From assembly GCA_002405435.1 (NCBI GenBank), contig DHLU01000139.1:375-7026 (forward strand): DNA of 6,652 nucleotides. Direction: 5' to 3'. The DNA comes from Flavobacteriales bacterium UBA4660. Its GTDB lineage: Bacteria; Bacteroidota; Bacteroidia; Flavobacteriales_D; Sanyastnellaceae. Position numbers and translations under genes: made by a program. This document shows positions 1 to 6,578 of this stretch, in pieces; position 1 is the stretch's first letter, and each line of letters begins with the position of its first letter. Under the pieces are notes generated by a model. It worked only from the letters and a program-made list of their open reading frames with translations. It did no database searches and had not been told where the DNA came from.

Positions 1-40
1 TACTGCTTTGCCCCCCGGGGCCAATCTCGCCGTGCGGAAG

Positions 41-1090
41 TCAGTCGAGCCCCAGGACCTGCCCAGGATCCCAGAAACATTCCCGGAAACGGACCACCCG
101 GTCGTTGCGCACTTCCACCCCCTCCTGCTCCAACAGCCACTGCATGCGCCCGGGATCACCAAAATGGTGCTTGCCGGTGAGCACACCCTCGCGGTTTACC
201 ACGCGGTGGGCCGGCACATCCCTGCCGTGGGAAGCATTCATGGCCCAGCCGACCATACGCGAACTGAGTCCGGTACCCAGAAAACGGGCTATGGCTCCGT
301 AACTGGTAATGCGCCCATGAGGTACAAGCCGCACCACTTCATAGACCTGCTCAAAAAAACCTTCATTGCCCACCGAAGGGGTGCGCCCCGGCGTCCAGCC
401 CGGAATGCGGAACCGTATATAGTGAATGGGTTTGCCCTGGCTGAGCCATATCTGCTCGTAATAGGTTTTCCACCCCAGGATCTCCTTCATGGCGTCGTCG
501 AGGGTATTGAAATATGAACCGTAGAGATCGTCAGTGGCTGACTCCAATATGAAGTGCGTGCCCAGCAGTTCCTCCATAAACAGGTCATACACCAGCGGGT
601 TGTCGTGTTTGATGTGCACTACGGCACCCGGCTTGAGAAACGCACGGTAGCGGTTGATGAAGTACCACAGCGAGGTAATGCGCCGCTTGCCCTTTTCGTC
701 GCCCGGCTGCGGATCATTGAAAGTGAACCAGAGTTCATCCACTTCTCCCTTATCGAAAAACGACGGGATAAATTCAATGCGCGTGCGCAGGAATGCCACA
801 TTCTTCAGGCCCTCACGTGCCGACTGCGCCGCACCGGCATGAAAACGGTGCCCCTTCACATCCACGCCGATGTAATTCCTGTGCGGGAATTTGCGTGCCA
901 GTGCCACCGTATATTCTCCCTTCCCGCAACCGAGTTCGAGTACGATAGGGTGCGTATTGCCAAACACGCTGGGCCCCCATTCGCCCTGCATGAAAGTCGC
1001 TCCCTGGTGAATGATGGGCTGGAGATCGGGTTCAAATACATGGGAGAACGTTTTGTTCTCCGCCCATTTTTTTCTCTTTCGCTTAGACAT
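41..1090 (-). CDS. trmB: TrmB tRNA (guanine-N7)-methyltransferase fused to an alkyltransferase-like (ATL/MGMT-fold) protein
   Basis: 349 aa from the ATG at 1090; a TTG 12 bases upstream is less likely because the family start (SKRKRKKWAEN) follows the ATG directly. Residues 1-230 form TrmB, which makes m7G46 in tRNA from S-adenosylmethionine: SAM loop LELGCGKGEY (51-60), FNDPQP (124-129, normally FPDP), KHDN with D163, and a C-terminal KTYYEQ (208-213). After a short linker, residues 243-349 form a complete MGMT-type DNA-binding domain: HTH SYGAIARFLG (263-272), intercalating-Arg region SSRMVGWAMN (276-285), and PAHRVV (293-298). The alkyl-acceptor Cys of PCHRV is Ala294, so this is an ATL, which binds O6-alkylguanine without repairing it and in studied species hands it to nucleotide excision repair. 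Separate trmB and MGMT-type genes are the usual state; the join lies on a T7 run (353-359) and may be a one-base event. Both domains look intact. Domain calls are firm; a single fused product is less certain. Confidence 0.9.
   Translation of the reverse strand: MSKRKRKKWAENKTFSHVFEPDLQPIIHQGATFMQGEWGPSVFGNTHPIVLELGCGKGEYTVALARKFPHRNYIGVDVKGHRFHAGAAQSAREGLKNVAFLRTRIEFIPSFFDKGEVDELWFTFNDPQPGDEKGKRRITSLWYFINRYRAFLKPGAVVHIKHDNPLVYDLFMEELLGTHFILESATDDLYGSYFNTLDDAMKEILGWKTYYEQIWLSQGKPIHYIRFRIPGWTPGRTPSVGNEGFFEQVYEVVRLVPHGRITSYGAIARFLGTGLSSRMVGWAMNASHGRDVPAHRVVNREGVLTGKHHFGDPGRMQWLLEQEGVEVRNDRVVRFRECFWDPGQVLGLD
353..359 (-). other. T7 slippery tract at the TrmB/ATL junction
   Basis: On the coding (minus) strand the run reads GGT TTT TTT GAG, encoding Gly244-Phe-Phe-Glu247. 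This is the zero-frame X_XXY_YYZ heptamer U_UUU_UUU used in -1 frameshifting. A -1 slip gives an immediate TGA after the Phe codons, releasing TrmB alone. An eighth T would have the same effect and would also put the ATG at 366-364 in frame with the ATL domain, giving the start MKVFFEQVYEVV, a natural-looking beginning for an MGMT-family protein. The geometry is read directly from the sequence; function as a recoding site is inference. I did not identify a stimulatory pseudoknot. Confidence 0.45.
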
Positions 1091-1117
1091 AGGCGCCTGC
1101 AAAATGGTTTATGTTGC

Positions 1118-1129
1118 GTCAAAATTGAC
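1118..1129. promoter_or_regulatory. Short dyad in the trmB/glycosyltransferase divergent spacer
   Basis: GTCAA-AA-TTGAC is a perfect 5-bp inverted repeat in the 54-base spacer between the starts of the divergent genes at 1090 and 1145. On the minus strand it overlaps CAATTTTG (1127-1120), one base off the Bacteroidota -7 consensus TAnnTTTG, about 29 bases from the trmB start. On the plus strand the nearest -7-like string is TATGTTGC (1110-1117), a poor match. Both promoters must lie here or inside the neighbouring genes. A 5-bp dyad can occur by chance, so an operator role is only a possibility. Confidence 0.2.
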
Positions 1130-1144
1130 AAGAATCGGCCACCA

Positions 1145-2143
1145 ATGAAAATCCTCGTTGCTCCGCTCGACTGGGGGCTGGGCCATGCGACCCGTTGTGT
1201 GCCGCTGGTCAGGCGCTTTTTGGCGGAAGGCCATGAGGTGGTGCTGGCCGGCAACGGAAGGAGCGGACAATGGCTGAAACGTTACTTCCCCCAACTGCCT
1301 TTTCTCTCTGACATTCCCGGCCATGCCATCACATACCCCGAGCGCGGTGCCATTTTCTGGCACCTGCTGAGGCAATACCGGCCCATGCGCCAAACCCTCG
1401 AAGCCGAGCACCGATGGCTCGCAGCAGCGATAGATGCACATGGCATTGAACGGGTCGTGAGCGACAACCGCTACGGCTTGCATCACCCCGGCGTGCACTG
1501 CATACTCCTCACCCACCAACTCTTTCCTGTGGTGCCCTTTTACCTGCGTCGCCTCGTACACGGGCACATCGCGCAATGGGCCGGCGCCTTTGATGAGGTC
1601 TGGATACCCGATGTAGAAGATAACACCCGCAATTTCAGCGGCGAACTCTCGCACGGCGCATTCCCCCATCCGGTCAACTTCATCGGACCGCTTTCGCGCT
1701 TCACCGGAGCTGCCGCGCCCTCCGTGCCTGTCATTGACCTGTTTGCTTCGGTATCCGGTCCCGAGCCCGCGCGCACTGTTTTTGAAAACACGCTGCTGCA
1801 ACTCAGCGACACCCTCCGCTTGACCACCACCCTCACCGGGGGCATTCCCACCGATGCAACACCACAGCGCAACGCCTATGCCGTGCGCCATGCAGACCTA
1901 TCGGACACAGCCTTCCGCGAAGCTGTAGCAGGCAGCAAACGCGTAGTATGCCGATCGGGCTACAGCACCCTGATGGATTTGCACGCCCTCGGTGCCACGG
2001 CGCTGCTGGTGCCTACACCGGGCCAGTCAGAGCAGGAATACCTGGCCCGTCACTGGTCTGCCCACTGGGGATTCAGTATGTGCCGGCAACAAGACCTGGC
2101 GGCCAAACTCGCCCGGCACCCGGCCCTGCATGGCAAGCCGTGA
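1145..2143 (+). CDS. MurG-like (GT-B fold) glycosyltransferase family protein
   Basis: 332 aa. The start is the ATG before MKILVAPLDWGLGHATR, the typical N-terminus of this family; the reading frame stays open far upstream but only antisense to trmB. Residues 1-40 carry the first Rossmann strand and glycine loop (DWGLGHATR, 9-17; GHEVVLAG, 29-36). A second half begins near 177 (VNFIGPLSR, 177-185), with SGPEP (204-208) after a strand and a C-terminal sugar-nucleotide site RSGYSTLMDL (270-279) followed by PTPGQSEQEYL (290-300). This pattern resembles MurG and other UDP-sugar transferases. No signal peptide or membrane span is evident, so it is probably cytosolic or peripheral. Donor and acceptor are unknown; lipid- or envelope-linked sugars are a guess from MurG similarity. 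The C-terminus after residue 310 is short. It is followed 56 bases later by tadA on the same strand, possibly co-transcribed. Confidence 0.88.
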   Translation: MKILVAPLDWGLGHATRCVPLVRRFLAEGHEVVLAGNGRSGQWLKRYFPQLPFLSDIPGHAITYPERGAIFWHLLRQYRPMRQTLEAEHRWLAAAIDAHGIERVVSDNRYGLHHPGVHCILLTHQLFPVVPFYLRRLVHGHIAQWAGAFDEVWIPDVEDNTRNFSGELSHGAFPHPVNFIGPLSRFTGAAAPSVPVIDLFASVSGPEPARTVFENTLLQLSDTLRLTTTLTGGIPTDATPQRNAYAVRHADLSDTAFREAVAGSKRVVCRSGYSTLMDLHALGATALLVPTPGQSEQEYLARHWSAHWGFSMCRQQDLAAKLARHPALHGKP

Positions 2144-2144
2144 A

Positions 2145-2180
2145 GCTGTGTGCCGCAGCAAGGCGTGTGCAGCACACGGC
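2145..2180 (+). other. Stem-loop between the glycosyltransferase gene and tadA
   Basis: Starting just after the glycosyltransferase stop, GCTGTGTGC (2145-2153) can pair with GCACACGGC (2172-2180), nine pairs including one G-U. A competing tight hairpin uses GTGTGC (2165-2170) with the same right arm, so two mutually exclusive folds exist. No T-run follows, so this is not a standard intrinsic terminator. It could stabilise mRNA ends, partly attenuate tadA, or be chance. Confidence 0.25.
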
Positions 2181-2199
2181 CGGCTTATCTTCACGCCCA

Positions 2200-2667
2200 A
2201 TGGAAGAAGCGGATAAAGACCTTCACTTCATGAAGCTGGCGCTGAAAGAAGCGGCGCTGGCCGCCCGGGCCGGAGAAGTACCCGTCGGGTGCGTCATTGT
2301 TTGTGAAGGCCAGGTCATTGCGCGGGGCCACAACCTGGTCGAGCGGCTGCATGACTTCACGGCCCATGCCGAAATGCAGGCATTCACGGCAGCATCCGAT
2401 TTTCTCGGCGGTAAGTCGCTGGACCAATGCACCCTCTACGTAACCCTTGAACCCTGTGTGATGTGTGCCGGAGCCGCTTACAATACCCGCGTCGGGCGCA
2501 TCGTGTACGGCGCTGCCGATGAGAAGCGCGGCTTCACCCGGTTTGGCGAACACCGCGACAACCGGCAGGGACTGCTGCATCCGAAGACCGAGGTAACCGC
2601 AGGTTTGCTCCAGGAAGAATGCGCTTCGGTGCTCACCGAATTTTTCAGAAAACGGCGCGACGCCTGA
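2200..2667 (+). CDS. tadA: tRNA adenosine(34) deaminase TadA
   Basis: 155 aa, normal for TadA. It converts A34 to inosine in the wobble position of tRNA-Arg(ACG), an essential step in most bacteria. The zinc deaminase signature is complete: HAE at 56-58 (His zinc ligand, catalytic Glu58) and PCVMC at 85-89 (Cys86 and Cys89 zinc ligands). VPVGCVIV (27-34) forms the substrate-side strand and Asn45 sits where TadA contacts the flipped base. The tail HPKTEVTAGLLQEEC and FFRKRR are typical of the family. The ATG at 2200 is chosen because it gives the standard length; Met11 would remove the first helix, and the frame upstream is not family-like. The stop codon touches the stop of the convergent carrier gene with no base between them. 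Guanine or cytosine deaminase is unlikely given the PCVMCAGA and RGF segments. Confidence 0.95.
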   Translation: MEEADKDLHFMKLALKEAALAARAGEVPVGCVIVCEGQVIARGHNLVERLHDFTAHAEMQAFTAASDFLGGKSLDQCTLYVTLEPCVMCAGAAYNTRVGRIVYGAADEKRGFTRFGEHRDNRQGLLHPKTEVTAGLLQEECASVLTEFFRKRRDA

Positions 2668-4047
2668 TTACCACCAGGTCTCCAGCTCTGCCGTAACCGC
2701 CAGGAAGGCACAGGCAAACACGACCCACAGCAGTATGAGTTTCCAGATCCACTTCAGCCAGCGGTTGTAGGGAACACCCGACACCGACAATACGCCCATG
2801 GTGACAAAACTGGTGGGAATGACCAGGTCGAAAAATCCTGCTGCCAGTTGAAAGGCCATAACCGCGCTCTGCCGGGTGAGTCCGAGCAGGTCGGCCAGTG
2901 GTGCCATGAGCGGCATAGTGATGGCCGCCTGGCCCGATCCGGAGGGCACAAAAAAATTGATGATACCCTGAACGAAAAACATGAGCTGCACCGAAAGGCT
3001 TTTGGGCAGGCCTTCAAGGCTGCCGGCCAGGTAAAAGAGGATGGTATCGATCACCTGACCATCGCGCGCCATAATCAACACGCTCCGTGAAATACAGATC
3101 ACCAGCGCCGCCGGAATCATACCGCGGGCACCGTCAGAGAACAGCCGTACAAAAGCATCCGGAGAAATACGCGCCACCGCACCGCTGAGAAATCCCAGCG
3201 CGAGAAAGGCCGCACCGATCTCCATCACGCCCCAATCCCACCTGGCCGCACCGAAGGGTATGATGACCAGCGTGGCCAAAAAGAGCAGCACCACTACAAG
3301 ACGGGCAGGGGTAAAATGCCCCGCCTCAAAAGTGCCCGAGACCACCGAGGTAAGTCCGGCCATGAGGCTTTTGGAAGGGTCTTTCTCTACCCGCCTCGCG
3401 TACACCATGATAAAGGCAATGGAGATGGCCGTGAGCATCAGCCAGGCCAGGGTACGCAGTCCGACGCCACTGGGAAAGGGCAGACCGGCAATCTCCATGG
3501 CTACGCCGACGCCGAACGGATTGTAGGCCGCCGCTGCACCGCCCACCCCACTGTTGACAAAGGGTATGGCGACACCCACGATGGCGTCGTAGCCCATGTT
3601 GCGCGCCAGTGGAATGGTGATCAGTACAAACACCAGGCTCTCTTCGCTCATGCCAAAGGTGAATCCGCAGAGGCTAAACAGTACCATGATCAGCACCAGC
3701 AGCAGCGAACGCGCCCGCCGGCCCGAGGCCGTCATGCGAATCAGTCGCGCCAGTCCGGCATCAATGGCGCCGGTACCCATGACCACCGAAAAGGCTCCCC
3801 CCGCCAGCAATACAAAGGCTATGATGTGCGCTGCCTCGGCAAAGCCCCGGAAAGGGGCACACATCAGGGCCCACAGCCCCTGGGGCTGAGCATCGGTGGC
3901 GTGGTAGCTGCCGGGCACCACAAGATCGGTGCGGTCTCCCGATGCCATGCGGTCGAAACGACCAGGTGGAATAATCCAGGTAAGCAGCGCCATGATGACC
4001 AGGATGGAAAAAACGATCACCAGTGTATCAGGAATTTTTTTCAGCAT
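2668..4047 (-). CDS. YfcC-family (DcuC superfamily) putative C4-dicarboxylate/basic amino acid carrier
   Basis: 459 aa integral membrane protein with many hydrophobic segments, the first at about 8-27 after a short basic MLKK N-terminus. Family landmarks come in order: TWIIPPGRF (23-31), GGAFSVVMGTGAID (83-96), GFTFGMSEES (128-137), NSGVGGAAAAYNPFGVG (165-181), FFVPSGSGQAAITMPLMAPL (365-384), and FFDLVIPTSF (405-414). The paired NPFG and PSGSGQA re-entrant-type motifs match YfcC proteins (COG1288, Pfam DcuC), usually annotated as C4-dicarboxylate or arginine/ornithine-type carriers. The true substrate cannot be read from sequence. The length is full and no breaks are seen. It is transcribed away from mgtE, from a probable promoter at 4089-4096, and ends exactly where tadA ends on the other strand. 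Confidence 0.92.
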   Translation of the reverse strand: MLKKIPDTLVIVFSILVIMALLTWIIPPGRFDRMASGDRTDLVVPGSYHATDAQPQGLWALMCAPFRGFAEAAHIIAFVLLAGGAFSVVMGTGAIDAGLARLIRMTASGRRARSLLLVLIMVLFSLCGFTFGMSEESLVFVLITIPLARNMGYDAIVGVAIPFVNSGVGGAAAAYNPFGVGVAMEIAGLPFPSGVGLRTLAWLMLTAISIAFIMVYARRVEKDPSKSLMAGLTSVVSGTFEAGHFTPARLVVVLLFLATLVIIPFGAARWDWGVMEIGAAFLALGFLSGAVARISPDAFVRLFSDGARGMIPAALVICISRSVLIMARDGQVIDTILFYLAGSLEGLPKSLSVQLMFFVQGIINFFVPSGSGQAAITMPLMAPLADLLGLTRQSAVMAFQLAAGFFDLVIPTSFVTMGVLSVSGVPYNRWLKWIWKLILLWVVFACAFLAVTAELETWW

Positions 4048-4088
4048 ACCAAGATGGACTTTTACGAGACGAAGTAAGGCTATTCATA

Positions 4089-4096
4089 CAAACGTA
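4089..4096 (-). promoter_or_regulatory. Bacteroidota -7 promoter element for the YfcC-family gene
   Basis: On the minus strand this reads TACGTTTG, an exact match to the Bacteroidota -7 consensus TAnnTTTG, 41 bases upstream of the carrier's ATG. A possible -33 TTTG lies at 4124-4121, but the 24-base gap is longer than usual, so the -33 assignment is weak. Confidence 0.55.
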
Positions 4097-4103
4097 CGGC
4101 AAC

Positions 4104-4119
4104 CCGCCGTGCATGGCGG
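4104..4119. promoter_or_regulatory. GC-rich near-palindrome in the yfcC/mgtE divergent region, possible operator
   Basis: CCGCC-GTGCAT-GGCGG is a 16-base dyad with perfect 5-bp outer arms and a central TGCA; only the pair flanking TGCA fails. It sits just upstream of the minus-strand -7 box, where a bound protein would cover the -7/-33 spacer of the carrier promoter, and over 50 bases upstream of the mgtE -7 box. An operator is plausible; a fortuitous GC-rich repeat is also possible. Confidence 0.3.
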
Positions 4120-4172
4120 CCAAAAAAGCGATGCCGGACGGAACGGCAACGGCAGCCCGCTGATAAATTGGT

Positions 4173-4180
4173 TACCTTTG
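4173..4180 (+). promoter_or_regulatory. Bacteroidota -7 promoter element for mgtE
   Basis: TACCTTTG matches TAnnTTTG exactly and lies 40 bases upstream of the mgtE ATG. No convincing -33 TTG is present at the expected distance. The leader it would give is only about 30-35 bases, too short for a magnesium riboswitch, and no Shine-Dalgarno sequence precedes the ATG, as is usual in this phylum. Confidence 0.6.
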
Positions 4181-4220
4181 CACCCCTATCTCATTACCCA
4201 TCATTAATGGACGGTTCCTT

Positions 4221-5600
4221 ATGCAAATCTCACTCACCAAAGAGTTGCTGGCCGAACTGCGCGTCTGGATCGCAGAAGGGAAGGATACATCCATACTGGA
4301 ACTGACCCGGGGCCTGCACCCGGCTGACCTGGCCGAGCTCCTTAATGAACTCCGGCATGAGGAAGCGGGCTATGTCTACCGCCTGTTTGATGACGAGAAA
4401 GCGGCCGAAGTGATGCTCGAACTCGATGAGGGTGTCCGCGAAAAACTGCTCTCACCCCTTACCAGCCGTGAAATCGCCGAGGAGCTGATCGAAAACATCG
4501 ACAGCGACGATGCCGCCGACATGTTGGCCGAACTGCCCGAACAAAAGCAGGAAGAGGTCATCGCCCTGCTCGGAGACGAAGAGCAGGCGAGCGACATCAT
4601 CGACCTGCTTACCTACCGGGAGGGCACAGCAGGCGCAATCATGGCCAAGGAAATGGTGAGTGTGAACCAAAACTGGACTGTCGCGCAGGCCATCCGTGAA
4701 ATGCGCAAGCAGGCCGAAGACACCGAACATATCTATACCATCTACGTGGTGGATGACCACGAAGTGCTGTTGGGCACCCTCAGCATGAAAACCATGATTT
4801 TCGCTTCGGCGAGTATGCGCACCACCATCAAGGAATTGTACAAGGCCGGCGCAACACGCACGGTGCACGTCAATACCGCGGCGGAGGAAGTGGCCAACAT
4901 CATGGAGAAGTACGACCTGGTGGTATTGCCTGTAGTCAATGACGCCGGTGCCCTGGTGGGCCGCATCACCATCGACGATGTGGTGGATGTGATCAGGGAC
5001 GAAGCCGCCAAAGACTATCAAATGGCCAGCGGTATCTCCGAAGACGTAGAGTCGAGCGATACCGTGCTCACGCTGACCCGTGCGCGCCTGCCGTGGCTGC
5101 TGATCGGTATGGCCGGCGGTATCACCTCCGCCTATACCATCGGACTGTTTAAAATCACCGACCGGCCCGAGATGGCCATCTTCATGCCGCTGATCGCGGC
5201 GATGGGCGGCAATGTGGGTATCCAGTCGGCCGCCCTTGTGGTGCGTGCCCTGTCTTCGCAGAGTGTGCTCGACGAATCACTCGGCCAAAAACTGCTCAAA
5301 GAACTGCGGGTCGGATTTCTGAACGGCGCTGTATGCTCTTCCATGATCTTTCTCATCAGCATGGTGTTTCATATCGAACTGCTGCTGGCCATGACCGCGA
5401 GCATTGCGCTGTTTGCCGTTATACTGTTTGCATCTTTCTTCGGCACATGGATACCGCTTACCCTCAACCGGTTCAAGATTGATCCGGCCATCGCCACCGG
5501 ACCGTTTGTGACGACCCTCAACGATATTTTCGGACTGCTCATCTACTTTACCATCGGCCATTACCTGTCCTCCTGGCTGGATTGGCTTGGATGGATGTAA
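4221..5600 (+). CDS. mgtE: Magnesium transporter MgtE
   Basis: 459 aa, close to Thermus MgtE (about 450). This is an inner-membrane Mg2+ channel gated by cytosolic Mg2+. The acidic helical N domain covers about 1-135 (HPADLAELLNEL, 33-44; SDDAADMLAELP, 95-106). Two CBS domains follow: about 138-200, beginning GAIMAKEMVSV, and about 202-262, with LVVLPVV and IDDVVDVIRDE. A connecting plug helix runs to about 285. The membrane domain from 290 carries PLIAAMGGNVGIQSAALVVR (323-342) and IDPAIATGPFVTTLNDIFG (420-438); Asp435 corresponds to the pore Asp of the family. The start is the ATG at 4221; an ATG at 4207 is out of frame. It has its own -7 box and is followed after 4 bases by the dehydrogenase gene. 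Gating by Mg2+ is family knowledge, not visible here, but the acidic N/CBS surface fits. Confidence 0.97.
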   Translation: MQISLTKELLAELRVWIAEGKDTSILELTRGLHPADLAELLNELRHEEAGYVYRLFDDEKAAEVMLELDEGVREKLLSPLTSREIAEELIENIDSDDAADMLAELPEQKQEEVIALLGDEEQASDIIDLLTYREGTAGAIMAKEMVSVNQNWTVAQAIREMRKQAEDTEHIYTIYVVDDHEVLLGTLSMKTMIFASASMRTTIKELYKAGATRTVHVNTAAEEVANIMEKYDLVVLPVVNDAGALVGRITIDDVVDVIRDEAAKDYQMASGISEDVESSDTVLTLTRARLPWLLIGMAGGITSAYTIGLFKITDRPEMAIFMPLIAAMGGNVGIQSAALVVRALSSQSVLDESLGQKLLKELRVGFLNGAVCSSMIFLISMVFHIELLLAMTASIALFAVILFASFFGTWIPLTLNRFKIDPAIATGPFVTTLNDIFGLLIYFTIGHYLSSWLDWLGWM

Positions 5601-5604
5601 CCCT

Positions 5605-6564
5605 ATGCAAGGCCCCAGAAAAGTTTTCTTTCTCGATACCGTGCACCCGGTGCTGGCAGAGCGCTTGACTGCCGCTGGCTATGTATGTGTCGCCCACGAA
5701 GCGACCACGCCGGAGGAACTGATGCCCCGGCTGCATGAGGCCTATGGCATCGTGCTCCGTTCGCGCCTACCCGTCAACCGCGCCCTGCTCGACGCCTGTC
5801 CGAACCTCGCCTTCATTGCCCGCTCGGGCAGCGGACTGGAAAACATCGACGTGGCTTTTGCCGCGTCGAAAGGCATTCGGCTGTTTAACAGTCCGGAGGG
5901 CAACCGCGATGCCGTGGCGGAACATGTAATGGGCATGTTGTTGTCTTTGTTTAACAAACTGCACAAGTCAGACCGCGAAGTGCGTCAAGGCATCTGGGAC
6001 CGCGAGGGCAACCGCGGCCGGGAACTTGCCGGCAAGACCGTCGGCATTATCGGTTACGGGGTGATGGGCGCCGCTGTGGCCGAGCGCCTTGCCGGATTTC
6101 GGTGCCGCATACTGGCGCACGACAAATACAAATCGGGTTTCGGATTTGGTGGTGTGGAAGAATGTGCTCTGGAACGCATCTTCGAAGAAGCCGACATCGT
6201 GAGCCTGCACCTGCCCCTGACCGCGGAGACGGCGGGCTATGTCAACAACGTGTGGCTCGGTCGATTCAAAAAGCCGATCTGCCTGGTGAATACCTCTCGC
6301 GGCAGGCACGTGGTGACCGCAGACCTGGTGACTGCCATGCGCAGCGGCCGCGTTTACGGCGCTTGTCTGGATGTGCTCGAATACGAAAAAGCTTCGCTGG
6401 AGGGACTTGAGGTATCGGCGATGCCGGAGGCGCTTCAGTATTTGGCAGATGCTCCGCACACTGTGCTGACGCCGCATGTTGCCGGCTGGACAGTGGAGTC
6501 GTATGTAAAGCTTTCAGAGGTGCTGGCGGATAAGATCCTGGCGGATCTCGGTGCGGCGGAGTGA
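5605..6564 (+). CDS. D-isomer-specific 2-hydroxyacid dehydrogenase, phosphoglycerate dehydrogenase type without an ACT domain
   Basis: 319 aa from the ATG at 5605; an in-frame TTG at 5587 inside the end of mgtE is less likely. It would oxidise a D-2-hydroxyacid with NAD, possibly 3-phosphoglycerate in serine synthesis. The substrate-domain loop is ARSGSGLENID (72-82). The Rossmann loop GYGVMG (150-155) is followed by Asp173 (AHDKYK), which favours NAD over NADP. The catalytic trio is Arg232 (NTSRGR, 229-234), Glu261 (LDVLEYE, 255-261) and His291 (TPHVAGWT, 289-296). The protein ends about where the catalytic core ends, so the C-terminal ACT regulatory domain of long SerA is absent. Substrate is not fixed by sequence: short PGDH, hydroxypyruvate or other 2-ketoacid reductases share this form. 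It begins 4 bases after the mgtE stop, indicating co-transcription; no metabolic link to Mg2+ uptake is obvious beyond sharing a promoter. Confidence 0.93.
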   Translation: MQGPRKVFFLDTVHPVLAERLTAAGYVCVAHEATTPEELMPRLHEAYGIVLRSRLPVNRALLDACPNLAFIARSGSGLENIDVAFAASKGIRLFNSPEGNRDAVAEHVMGMLLSLFNKLHKSDREVRQGIWDREGNRGRELAGKTVGIIGYGVMGAAVAERLAGFRCRILAHDKYKSGFGFGGVEECALERIFEEADIVSLHLPLTAETAGYVNNVWLGRFKKPICLVNTSRGRHVVTADLVTAMRSGRVYGACLDVLEYEKASLEGLEVSAMPEALQYLADAPHTVLTPHVAGWTVESYVKLSEVLADKILADLGAAE

Positions 6565-6578
6565 TGATTTTCCTACTC

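Noticed and set aside
1..40. C6G4 run before the trmB-ATL stop as a possible terminator
   Set aside because: The arms (GCCCC/GGGGC) leave only a 2-base loop and no T-run is seen in the direction of transcription; nothing else is recognisable in these 40 bases.
1062..1070. T-run near the trmB start as a second frameshift site
   Set aside because: The N-terminal sequence across it matches the normal start of Bacteroidota TrmB without any shift.
554..1144. A long plus-strand open frame of 197 codons ahead of the glycosyltransferase
   Set aside because: It is antisense to the conserved TrmB domain and has no recognisable protein features. The family-type N-terminus starts at the ATG at 1145.
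1109..1891. A 260-codon minus-strand open frame across the glycosyltransferase gene
   Set aside because: It is a GC-driven shadow of a well-conserved gene on the other strand with no recognisable domain.
3316..4077. A 253-codon plus-strand open frame across the carrier gene
   Set aside because: Its composition is low-complexity and rich in His, Gln and Gly, typical of the antisense of a membrane protein; the minus-strand product is clearly YfcC-family.
4181..4220. Magnesium riboswitch in the mgtE leader
   Set aside because: The leader implied by the -7 box is only about 30-35 bases, far too short for a known M-box type element.
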